Source of the DNA: Argyresthia goedartella
Lineage: Eukaryota > Arthropoda > Insecta > Lepidoptera > Argyresthiidae
Direction: 5' to 3'
Length of the DNA: 64,000 bases
NCBI GenBank assembly: GCA_949825045.1
Contig: OX463814.1
Location: forward strand, 37,094,383-37,158,382
Both the position numbers and the translations under genes were made by a program. Below the pieces are notes generated by a model. It saw only the letters and a list, made by a program, of their open reading frames with translations, had not been told where the DNA came from and made no database searches. Position 1 is the stretch's first letter. Every line of letters begins with the position of its first letter. Of this stretch, positions 55,707-64,000 are shown piece after piece.

Positions 55707-56424
55707 TTATCTACACACGTATCAAAAGCCCTCTTTACTTGGTCCAAAAACCACACGTTACGACCAGCATAATGATAAACTTCTTGCTAAAACCTCATTT
55801 CTTATCTGAATTCTGAATATGGGTACATTATGACTATAATGTAAAAAAAAATGTCATATTATGACATTCCGAACGCCGACACCCACCTGCGTGCCGCCCC
55901 TAGTTTGTCTGTGAAGTTGGTACTTCTGAACAAGCTAAACAACTGCAGAGCAATGATCAATGCCACAATGCCGGTCGAACATGCGGTTCCTGAACACATC
56001 AAAGAGAGCTTATGATATGTGTATATTTACACTAGTGTATGTAACTGTACATAATTAGGCATTAGACGACCCGAATGGCCGAGTCGGCATTGACCCTGCC
56101 TACGAAGCCAAGGGTCCCGGCTTCGAGTCCCGGTGTGGGCAAATATTTGTTTGATGAGAACGGATGTTTGTACCCTAGTCATGGTTGTTTATCTATCTAA
56201 GTATAATATTTATCTACATAAGTACGTGTATCGTTGTCTAGTACCCAAGATACAGGGAATCCTAGTTTGGGGCTAGATCAATGTGTGTAAATAGTGTCCA
56301 AGGTATTATTATTATTATTAAAACTCTCGAGTGATATTATTATGAAACACGCCTTCGGCTCGTTTCATAAACCCACTCTCGAGTGTTAATGCCCTCCATT
56401 ATGTAGCAGTCACATAAACTACTA
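55707..56424 (-). mobile_element. Composite element D, copy 4, interrupted by a SINE
   Basis: Both modules are present and inverted. SINE S1 sits between TAATTAGGCATTA and AAACTCTCGAG, which are adjacent in copy 2. Confidence 0.88.
56065..56320 (+). mobile_element. SINE S1, copy 4, inside element D
   Basis: Head GACGACCCGAATGGCCGAGT, A and B boxes (the latter GCTTCGAGTCC, one change), tail (ATT)n. The ATTA target duplication cannot be told from the tail. Confidence 0.92.
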
Positions 56425-58079
56425 TTTGTTTACCGTACTAAAAAAAAAACGAAATATTATTTGGTACTTGATTAAAACGTGCGTAAGCATGGTGACGCCC
56501 TCGTTCAAGAAAAACTTGTTCGGTGCATGTAAATATTGCAAATAATTGCATGTGGCTGGTTCTTTTAAATGTCGAGGTTCAGTACCAACACCTAGAACAT
56601 TAATATTTGCATACAATTATAATGATAGATGTTATAAAATAAAGTCGGTTTATAAAATGGAATCTATAAACCGTCATGACTTGTCTCATGACCATGACAC
56701 TAAATTGTCATGGAACTATCATGTAGATCCATACCTACTTGTATTTTGACAAAAACAAACACAGCGTCATACATTTTCCCATACGGGTCGTCGGAGATGA
56801 AATTGTGCCCATGATTAGGGGTCTTTCTTTAAGGGACCGCGGGTCGCACACCCAAGGGCTCTTTTTGAATAGGGCATTTTGCACCAAGGTGCTTGGAGCG
56901 AGCGGTGCGAAAGGCCCAAGGTATTTGAACTATTAACTGGGGGTGTAAACAAATTTAACAAACAAATTGACCATCTGAGAATAATACGGATCTGGAGTCA
57001 TTAAATGAATGATATCTTTGAGGAGAACTTAAAGAATGTTTCCAAGAGCTGAAATACTCTTTGGTGCCCTGACACTCAAAGACGCCAATCTCAATCTTCC
57101 AAATATGGAAACGAAAAACTATATACGCTTTACAAATAGTTTCGCGACAACGGAAAACTTAACTCGTCGTCGTCGCCGAGTGCTCTCTTCATGCCTCGGA
57201 GACACTTTAAAGTATGACAGATATAAACCCACATTATTACGCCCATTACGTTGTGCTTTTAGATTTTAAATAGAGCCGCAGATCCATGAAACTTAGAAAC
57301 TTTGCGGTGTATCAATTCGACCCGCGGCGGTGTGAAATGAGTCATTGAAGGATCGATTCAAGCCAGTTTTGCGTCAACAATTAAAAATGAAAATTGCTAG
57401 GTACTTCAAAAATGTTGCTACCCGATCAGACCCAAGTGTAAGACACCTTGAAATAATAGGGGTACATTTACCCGAAGGCATTGCAAAGAGTTTCATACCC
57501 CTTTAAAGAACCTAATAGCCCTAATTAATTTCATTCGATCTTTGGCAAGTTCACAAATGAACATGTCAGCTTTTAACATTACGACATACAATAAGGCTAG
57601 TGACTTGGTGAACTTGAAACACTTATGTAGACATGTCTATAAAAACATGTTTCGTCATGGATATTACACATAATCGCAAAAGTAAGCACAAAATAAACTT
57701 ATTGAGAATCCAGTTCTTTCAACATTTAGGTACAGGCCGCGCCAATTTTTATTTTGGCTCTGAGCGAGCTGTAGCCTCATGTGGCCGTAAGATAAGGTGG
57801 GTAGGGACAAAGAATCATGGCGTGAACTATACCTAGTTTTTGGTTGTACCGTGCGCCTTGACACATTGGACCGAATGAATATGGAAAAGTACCGAATATA
57901 AAGGTAATCATCGGGAGGCAGTTGCTCACGTCCGAAGGAGATACTTGGTTCCTACAGCCCTCCACGTCCTCCTGGGGAATGCTTAGGGGCAACTAATTAT
58001 TCTCAAGACTTTCTCTGTCGAGAACCTGACCAAATTGTGATATTTCGATATACTAGACACTGGCAAAATTAACCTCAAA
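56425..58079. other. No recognisable gene
   Basis: The best ORF is 77 codons (57036-57269, MFPRAEILFGALTLKDANLN...) with an Arg-rich stretch and no known motif. Otherwise unassigned. Confidence 0.45.
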
Positions 58080-58482
58080 AACCCGGTCAAGTGCGAGTCT
58101 AAATCGCGCACGAAGGGTTCCGTACCACCGTTCAATGGAAGCGATGGTGTGGAGTGAATAGTTTGGATTTTACACAGCAAAATATTGTTTACAAAGTTAT
58201 TGGTGCGGTTACTTTCACACTCCATGTACGTAACCAGGTGCATCCATAAGTTTGTATGTGGTATTGAAAGAATTGTTGTATGGGAGCCCCCCTAAATATT
58301 TCTTTTATCCTGTTTTTAGTATATATTGTTATAGCGGCAACATTAATACATAATCTGTGAAAATTTCAACTCTCTAGCTAGCTAGGTTCTTGAGATACAG
58401 CCTGGTGACAGACGGACGGACGGACAGCGGAGTCTTAGTAATAGGGTCCCGTTTGGAACCCTTCGGGTACGGAACCCTAAAT
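58080..58482 (-). repeat. Family R repeat, well-kept copy
   Basis: AAACCCGGTCAAGTGCGAGT, GGGTTCCGTACCACCGTTCA, CTCTAGCTAGCTAGGTTCTT and CGGGTACGGAACCCTAAATA. Confidence 0.9.
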
Positions 58483-58679
58483 AGAGGTCAGCACGCCGAA
58501 TTAAAAGAAGATGGTAATATTATATTTGTAAGAAACATATTATTGATTACCAATTATTATTATGAGCAAATGTCAAAAATGGAGCATTTCCTTCTAATGA
58601 CAGCTGATACTTTTCGTGCAGGATTAATTCGGCCCAATTTACCACTTGCGCCAAACAGTTAACCCTAATCTAAATACAA

Positions 58680-58820
58680 GGTGACATTTAATTAGCCGAC
58701 CATATTTGAGGAAGCGAAAGAAGTATGCCAGGATCGTAGCAGGTGGAGGTCTTTGGTCTCTGCCTACCCCTCTTCCGGGAAATAGGCGTGATAGGCGTGA
58801 GCATATGTATGTAGAAAAAA
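58680..58820 (+). repeat. Family C fragment followed by LINE/SINE-type tail
   Basis: GGTGACATTTAATTAGCCGA then, from 58720, TGCCTACCCCTCTTCCGGGA and a duplicated ATAGGCGTG. Confidence 0.65.
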
Positions 58821-59270
58821 TACCTACTACTTTTTAGGATTCTTAATTACAGTTATTTGGTGATGTTTTGATTAATTTGATATATTGGGTGATGTTGACA
58901 GATGAAAGAAAATATTATTGCTTTAAAATCTTACAACAACATAATTGTCAATATATACCCCTTATCCAATTGCAATAAATATAGGTACAGTGTATCGTAA
59001 TATAAACAATGCTATCGGATATTCACAAGTGCAGGTTAGTGACATTTCAAACGTCTAGATATTTGAAATGTAAATAGCACTCTAACTACTAGATGCTAGC
59101 TAGCTATTTGATGTGGAAAGAAACCACACTTTTAATTGAGTCAATAATGTATGGTAGGTTCATTCTCGTACCAGCAGTTCGATTCAATGCATTTTGATAC
59201 AACACCTAACTCTTTCAAATTGAAGAATTGCTAATCACAATTGCTTATAATCCTCTGATGAAAATGATGA
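58821..59270. other. No recognisable feature
   Basis: Unassigned. Confidence 0.5.
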
Positions 59271-59274
59271 CCTC

Positions 59275-59340
59275 TGTGGCGGGACGGGTCGGGGCTGTGC
59301 CTCCCAAGCGGACCCGGGTTTGAACCTCGGCTGGGCAGCA
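59275..59340 (+). mobile_element. Possible SINE head
   Basis: GGGTTTGAACCTCGG is B-box-like. An A-box-like TGGCGGGACGGGTCGG lies about 45 bp upstream. The body is not shared with another copy here. Confidence 0.4.
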
Positions 59341-59612
59341 TCAACGTCAACCAACGACTGGAGTGGACGTGAAGCTGTCTACTCGTAGTGTATCGCCCGT
59401 TCACAACTGCCTAAGAAGTCCTCGAGCGAACAGCAGCTCTCTCCAGCGTCGTCTACACCAACGACCACCTGGAATAGGATTGCTTCACCGGCCAGCTCTG
59501 CCGTGGCCAACCAATAGCTCCTGCACTAAATCTGGAAGACGATAAATATTTTCTCTGATAAGATAGGACTAGGCTTGGGTGCGATGATGCTAGATGAGTG
59601 TTTGAATGGGTG
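59341..59612. other. GC-richer unassigned stretch
   Basis: A 60-codon ORF (59363-59545) has Ser/Arg/Pro-rich composition and no recognisable domain. Confidence 0.4.
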
Positions 59613-59693
59613 GTTAACATCTGTGTGCCCGGTGCTTCATACATACAACTGTTAACATCTGTGTGCCCGGTGCTTCATACATACATACAACTG
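59613..59693. repeat. 38-bp tandem duplication
   Basis: GTTAACATCTGTGTGCCCGG plus TGCTTCATACATACAACT occurs twice in tandem. The second copy has one extra ACAT. Confidence 0.95.
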
Positions 59694-60170
59694 GTACAAT
59701 GCATTTTGAATGTGTGGGTAACAGCAAAGGATTTAACAAGTAACTGTTTAGATTCGCTGAACAAATTTGGTGTTAAAAATATTATAACTTGTGCATTTCC
59801 TTATAGGGCCATCTTGAAAAAATCGCACTACATACATAAATAGGCATAACCAGCTTATATCAGGTCAATATGACAATAATGTTTGACTTTACATAAACAT
59901 ATTTATTTCTTAATTCAGGCAGACAAAATATAGTTTTTATCTTGATAGCTATTCTAACAAGCAACTTGGTGTACGTATTTAGCATTAAATTTATGATATG
60001 ACCCGTTCATAACTAGTATCACGGAGGTTCCTTGTGTAGTAGTAGTAGTAATTTTAATATTGATATTGACAGGGTAAAACCAGGTGCCAATGATACTGGT
60101 GTATTATTTTTGGCAATTCCGATAAAGGATAGGCACCACTTTAATATTACACATCAAAACATGCAGGGGG
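59694..60170. other. No recognisable feature
   Basis: Unassigned. Confidence 0.5.
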
Positions 60171-60345
60171 GTACGCAGCATAATACCTAAAGATCTTATG
60201 ACATACGTTCGAAATACCGAAGATCGAAATACCTAAAGATCATATGACCTACGTTCGAAATCCCAACGTTCGAAATACCGAAGATTGAAATACCTAATGA
60301 TCTATATCCAGAATGTTCGCAATCTCGAAAGTGCGTAATACCGAA
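60171..60345. repeat. Degenerate tandem repeat of GTTCGAAAT and CCTAAAGATC motifs
   Basis: CGTTCGAAATACCGAAGAT occurs twice and near-copies follow. Period roughly 55-60 bp, diverged. Confidence 0.75.
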
Positions 60346-60468
60346 TAGTCTTTCTAGGGCCAGAGTGGGGCGTACTATTAAGTATTCTGTGGTAGGGGGT
60401 CAGCTGTTAAATGTGAACCTAACTAACCAATCTTTAGTTTTCAAACAAGAAGGGACCTATAGCAATCA

Positions 60469-60519
60469 GTTCGGTTCTGTGACATAGTCGGGGATGCCCA
60501 CTATGTCACAGAACCGAAC
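60469..60519. repeat. Perfect hairpin, 20-bp arms
   Basis: GTTCGGTTCTGTGACATAGT and its exact complement around an 11-base loop. Confidence 0.97.
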
Positions 60520-60715
60520 CCATTTGTTATATTTTCTCTTGCCAAACTTCCTCTCATCCAGTTGTACGATCTCGCCCCGGCAGCCAATGTTCCCTTCATT
60601 CACCCCCCCACCCCCCATCCTACTCGCCCCCAATACCCCCAACTCCCCGTGTCCCGAATGTGTGTTTGGGCTTAGTATGATTTTTTTGAAGTTATTAAAT
60701 CCAACGCTAAGTTAG

Positions 60716-61334
60716 TTCGAGCTTTCGAAATATTCTTCACCGACGTACCCTTACTCACAACAGAGCTTCTAAACCCATCTCGAATCTCCACATGAAGATT
60801 AAAAATAACATCAGTAATGTAGATTAAAATTTTTGTTATATATATCATCAGGACATGGTCAAAAAGTTTAGATTACCTAAGACCTAGTAGCGTATATCAG
60901 TCAAAATCGATTAAGTAATTCTGGTTACAGCCTCACACTTAGTTTATATATTCAACAATGTATTGATGACGGAGCTTTCCTAGACCCCATGAAACACAGT
61001 AAACTAAACCTCTGTTCTAGTCTGGCAACAAGGGTGTTCGTTAATATTTCAGACCTGTATCTGTACTTCCAGCACTAAGTAAGATATTTGAACATTTCAT
61101 ACTCAATCAAATGCTCTCACACTTCAACCGTACAAAACAACTCCACGCCAATCAATACGGTTTTACTTGGGGTAAATTGACTACGGATACTGGTATTACG
61201 GAAGGGATAATAAAAGGGATATAACAATGTTCAAAATTACATAAAAGACAAAACTGGATGGGGTTAATCTAACTCAACGCAGAACTCGCTGTTTATAATG
61301 TTGTCATTATTTATTTCTTTACATTATATATAAT
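60716..61334 (+). pseudogene. J1 Jockey-like element, linker and start of reverse transcriptase
   Basis: Degraded frames give DDGAFLDPMKHSKL, PVSVLPALSKIFEHFILNQM and LSHFNRTKQLHANQYGFTWG, the fingers of the J1 reverse transcriptase (compare 11.2 kb). After GKLTTDTG the sequence jumps to the 3' end (GGATGGGGTTAATCTAACTC), so most of the catalytic domain is deleted. It gives the uninterrupted form of the site used by the LTR element (TATATATATCATCAGGACAT). Confidence 0.85.
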
Positions 61335-61344
61335 AATTCCTGTA

Positions 61345-61680
61345 TTCCTGTAAAAATCCCTTTTCACTTTCAAGAAAAAACTGAAACACCATCTTCTCTC
61401 TTCCGCATAGTGGGTATTTCATAGTATGTATGTGTATCTATGTATTTATTGTATTCTATTTATTTATTTTATAGTTATTATGTAGGATGTATTGTGATTT
61501 CTCTGATATTTATTTGTTTCTTTTAACTGTTAATTGTACACTAGGACTACCTCTCTATATTTTATTTTCTTCTTTCTTTACAGGTAAGCTGTAAGAAATT
61601 TCTTTTTAGAAATAAGCTCACCTTTGCATACTGTTCCTGTTATTCTGTTTTCTGTGCAATAAAGGATATATTATAATAAT
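61345..61680 (+). mobile_element. J3 3' end inserted into the J1 3' UTR
   Basis: A frame similar to the J3 C-terminus (FTFKTRLKEHFLSLS at 25.7 kb) starts it. AAATTTCTTTTTAGAAATAA and GTGCAATAAAGG end it. ATAATAATT on both sides is a plausible target duplication. Confidence 0.82.
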
Positions 61681-61689
61681 TAATATTAT

Positions 61690-61850
61690 AATATTTATAT
61701 TAGTTAAACACAAACAATATTTAAAAGAGATCTAGAAATTCATCTGAGTGGGTTTTTCGGCCTTCTTCTCTCGCAGTGGTCCAATGTAGATATGACGTAA
61801 AAAAAGTTTGCTAAGTATATGTAAATATGTACAGAAAATAAAGAAAAGAT
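61690..61850 (+). mobile_element. J1 3' UTR, remainder
   Basis: TTAGTTAAACACAAACAATA, CGCAGTGGTCCAATGTAGAT, AAGTATATGTAAATATGTAC and AATAAAG. Confidence 0.85.
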
Positions 61851-62280
61851 TGATGCTGAAAATTTGTGTTTGGAACATCTGTAAATGTTTATGTAATCCA
61901 TTAATGTACGCGAGGTTGATCGTCGTCGTCGAAGGTATTTTATTATAATCCAGACCTAAGTTATGTTGCTAGGTGATGAAGGAAACTATAGGACTTCATT
62001 TCGATTCCGAAATTGTGTGGGTTCTTCATTACCTCAGCTTAGTACAGTTTTGCTCTAAAGGACTAATTATGAGTTCATCAAATAAACTTTTAGTAATAAA
62101 GCCACAGAGAAAATTAACGTTCATTTTCCTGCTCAAGCTTCAAAAAGATACCCGGCAAAATGTTATTTATTTTTAATAGGTTATAGACCGAAGTTAAAAT
62201 ATGTACCTCCGGGGTGTGCGTCGCCTCACCGTGGCCCTGAAAGTGTCCCGAAGCGCAGTGTTTTCCCTTGGGCACATATT
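61851..62280. other. No recognisable gene
   Basis: A 67-codon ORF without motif. Confidence 0.5.
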
Positions 62281-62690
62281 AAAAAACCGGTCAAGTGCGA
62301 GTCTAAATCGCGCACGAAGGGTTCCGTACCACCGTTCAATGGAAGCGATGGTGTGGAGTGAATAGTTTGGATTTTACACAGCAAAATATTATTTACAAAG
62401 TTATTGGTGCGGTTACTTTCACACTCCATGTACGTAACCAGGTGCATCCATAAGTTTGTATGTGGTATTGTTGTATGGGAGCCCCCTTAAATATTTATTT
62501 TATCCTGTTTTTTAGTATTTGTTGTTATAGCGGCAATAGAAATACATAATCTGTGAAAATTTCAACTCTCTAGCTAGCTAGTTTCTTGAGATACAGCCTG
62601 GTGACAGACGGACGAACGGACGGACGGACGGACAGCGAAGTCTTAGTAATAGGGTTCCGTTCTTACCCGTTGGGTACGGAACCCTAAAAA
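62281..62690 (-). repeat. Family R repeat, well-kept copy
   Basis: Near-identical to the 58.1-kb copy. Ends AAAAAACCGGTCAAGTGCGA and GGGTACGGAACCCTAAAAAG. Confidence 0.92.
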
Positions 62691-62945
62691 GAGTCAGGAA
62701 CAGATGGGTTACTCAGCAAAATCATTCAACTAAATGGCGGCTCTTGCTGCAACGCAATTAAGTATAATTCATCATGCATAGCGCGGCGCACCGACATCGC
62801 ATATTCACAAGTTGCCTCTCTTTCTGTCGCATAACTCTATCTCGTCTGACGCGGCCCGTGAAACTTTAGGGTTTTCTTCTTGTGACAAATAATTAAACTG
62901 ATTTACTTACCAACTACGAACCAATTATTTATTTTCTCCATTTGT

Positions 62946-64000
62946 GAACAAAGTCAAATTCAAAGTACTTTATTACTGTAGATATTTACATATATTCAGC
63001 AAACGTCATTCTTTACCACTTCTCTACATTGGACCACTGTGGGAGAGAAGGGCGTAGAAACTCCCACAGATTGATTTTTAGATCTCCTTTAAAAATAAGT
63101 TGTGCTTAACTAATACAAATATGAAAAATTTAATTATTATGATTAATAAGGAATAAACAATTACGAAATTATTAACAACGAGGTCTGTGTTGAGCCAGAT
63201 TAACCCCATACAGTCACGTCATTCAAGTAATCTTGCTTTTTAAATTGCTCCTTATTATAGTAGAGAATGCACTGACCCTTGAAATAATTAATAACCTTCG
63301 CGAGTCTAAACCGGGGCGCACATAGTCTGTGGTTATTTCTTAGGTTAACATTACAGCTATTGCTAAGTTTAGAAAATGTTGTAATGTTCTTGCGTACATA
63401 CATTATATTTTCGAAAATAAATTGACTAGCTACAGCTAGAAAAAGCTCTCTTAAGGAGTCTGTTCGTTTTAAACTATAATTGCTCGTTTAGCTCTTTTCA
63501 ATAAAATAAAAATAGTTTGAATATCCGCTGCTTTCCCCCACAACAAGATACCATAGGACATGACACTATGAAAGTAACTAAAGTATACTAGCCTAGATGT
63601 AGCCACATACGTGCTTTGTCTGATATTCATAACAGCGTAAGCCGCAGAACTTAATTTACCAGCAAATTTATCTATGTGGGGTCCCCACTGCAATTCGCTG
63701 TCGATGGTTATTCCAAGAAAAGTCGTATCATTTACTAATTCTAACGTGCTGTTGTCTAACACTAAACTGGTCACAACTTGCCTAAAATTTGAAAGTGAGA
63801 ATTTGATACACTTGGTTTTACCAGCGTTGTTAAACGCTGGTAAAACCAATAATAAATTATTAACTGTAAACAAGGTTAAAGACGATACACCATTAACATC
63901 ATCAAAATCTCCTTTTTGTCTTTCAATTTTGAAGACCGTTGACGTATCATCAGTAAACAACACTATGTCAGTCAATTTCTCCACCATGAAAAGCAGATCG
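62946..64000 (-). pseudogene. J1 Jockey-like element, cut by the window edge
   Basis: The best J1 copy, read on the minus strand. A 172-codon frame (63987-63469) starts in the palm with LFTDDTSTVFKI, the catalytic box read as F-T-D-D instead of the usual F/Y-A-D-D. Then come KTKCIKFSLSNFRQ, FLGITIDSELQWGPHIDKF, AGKLSSAAYAVMNIRQS and HSVMSYGILLWGKAADI. It stops at RAIIV. A frameshifted continuation (63403-63200) gives MYVRKNITTFSKLS and LRNNHRLCAPRFRLAKV. The 3' UTR runs to 62946 with CCACAGTGGTCCAATGTAGA and terminal AATAAAGTACTTTGAATTTG. A 38-bp palindrome (63812-63849) interrupts the frame in phase. The N-terminal part lies beyond 64000. Confidence 0.93.
63812..63849. repeat. Perfect inverted duplication in the J1 reading frame
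   Basis: TTGGTTTTACCAGCGTT and its exact complement around GTTA. It replaces the usual link between NNLLL and KTKC, adding a few in-frame residues (VLPAFNNAG). Confidence 0.9.

Noticed and set aside
59363..59545. 60-codon Ser/Arg-rich ORF downstream of a possible SINE head
   Set aside because: Short, no motif, and its neighbours look like repeat-derived DNA.
46309..62447. A recurring small frame (MHLVTYMECESNRTNNFVNN...) at 46.3, 49.7, 58.2 and 62.4 kb
   Set aside because: It lies inside family R and recurs because the copies are nearly identical. Older copies (39.6, 43.9 kb) do not keep it well, so there is no sign of coding constraint.

Overview
The window looks like repeat-rich nuclear DNA from a moth or butterfly. 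The evidence is AT-rich sequence, no operon structure, no recognisable host gene, and dispersed repeat families that I know as typical of Lepidoptera. These include Jockey-type LINE tails ending in polyadenylation signals plus GACTTT or TTGA repeats, tRNA-derived SINEs, repeats bounded by GGTTCCGTACC, and Helitron-like ends. The species cannot be named from the sequence. Nested transposons at this density fit a large intron, an intergenic region or a W chromosome, and I cannot separate these.

Layout. 0-12.4 kb: degraded Jockey remnants, a SINE, foldback elements, and a Jockey copy (family J1) split by a young non-autonomous LTR element at 8397-11201. The LTRs of that element carry a 51-bp minisatellite. 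12.4-24 kb: a composite inverted-repeat element (family D), a nearly full-length but broken hAT transposase on the minus strand (14.55-16.28 kb), a minus-strand fragment of a non-LTR element with a zinc-finger and nuclease-like C-terminus (family T, 19.1-19.8 kb), and quiet stretches that include one possible promoter. 24-31 kb: an intact 458-residue reverse transcriptase ORF (family J3), RTE-type tails, a Jockey copy (family J2) with a long TTGA tail, and nine identical 58-bp tandem repeats. 31-45 kb: SINEs, MITEs nested in MITEs, and a complete Tc1-like DD34E transposon (40604-42332) with a broken transposase. 45-64 kb: repeated copies of families R, C, D and J1, perfect hairpins, a Helitron candidate, four SINE copies or fragments, and a J1 copy that runs off the right edge.

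The coding sequences all belong to mobile elements, and only the J3 reverse transcriptase is uninterrupted over a long stretch. Nesting gives relative ages. The LTR element is younger than its J1 host, the J3 tail at 61.3 kb is younger than its J1 host, a SINE is younger than family D, and MITE-B is younger than the foldback element at 37.9 kb.

The most unusual signals are structural. (1) LTRs built around a 51-bp minisatellite, five units in one LTR and six in the other, inside an otherwise near-identical LTR pair. (2) Several near-perfect, tight inverted duplications inside element copies whose sisters lack them, the signature expected of template switching. (3) A conserved hairpin core shared by MITEs with two unrelated terminal repeats, with paired changes in its stem. 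I see no evidence for a wholly new gene system.
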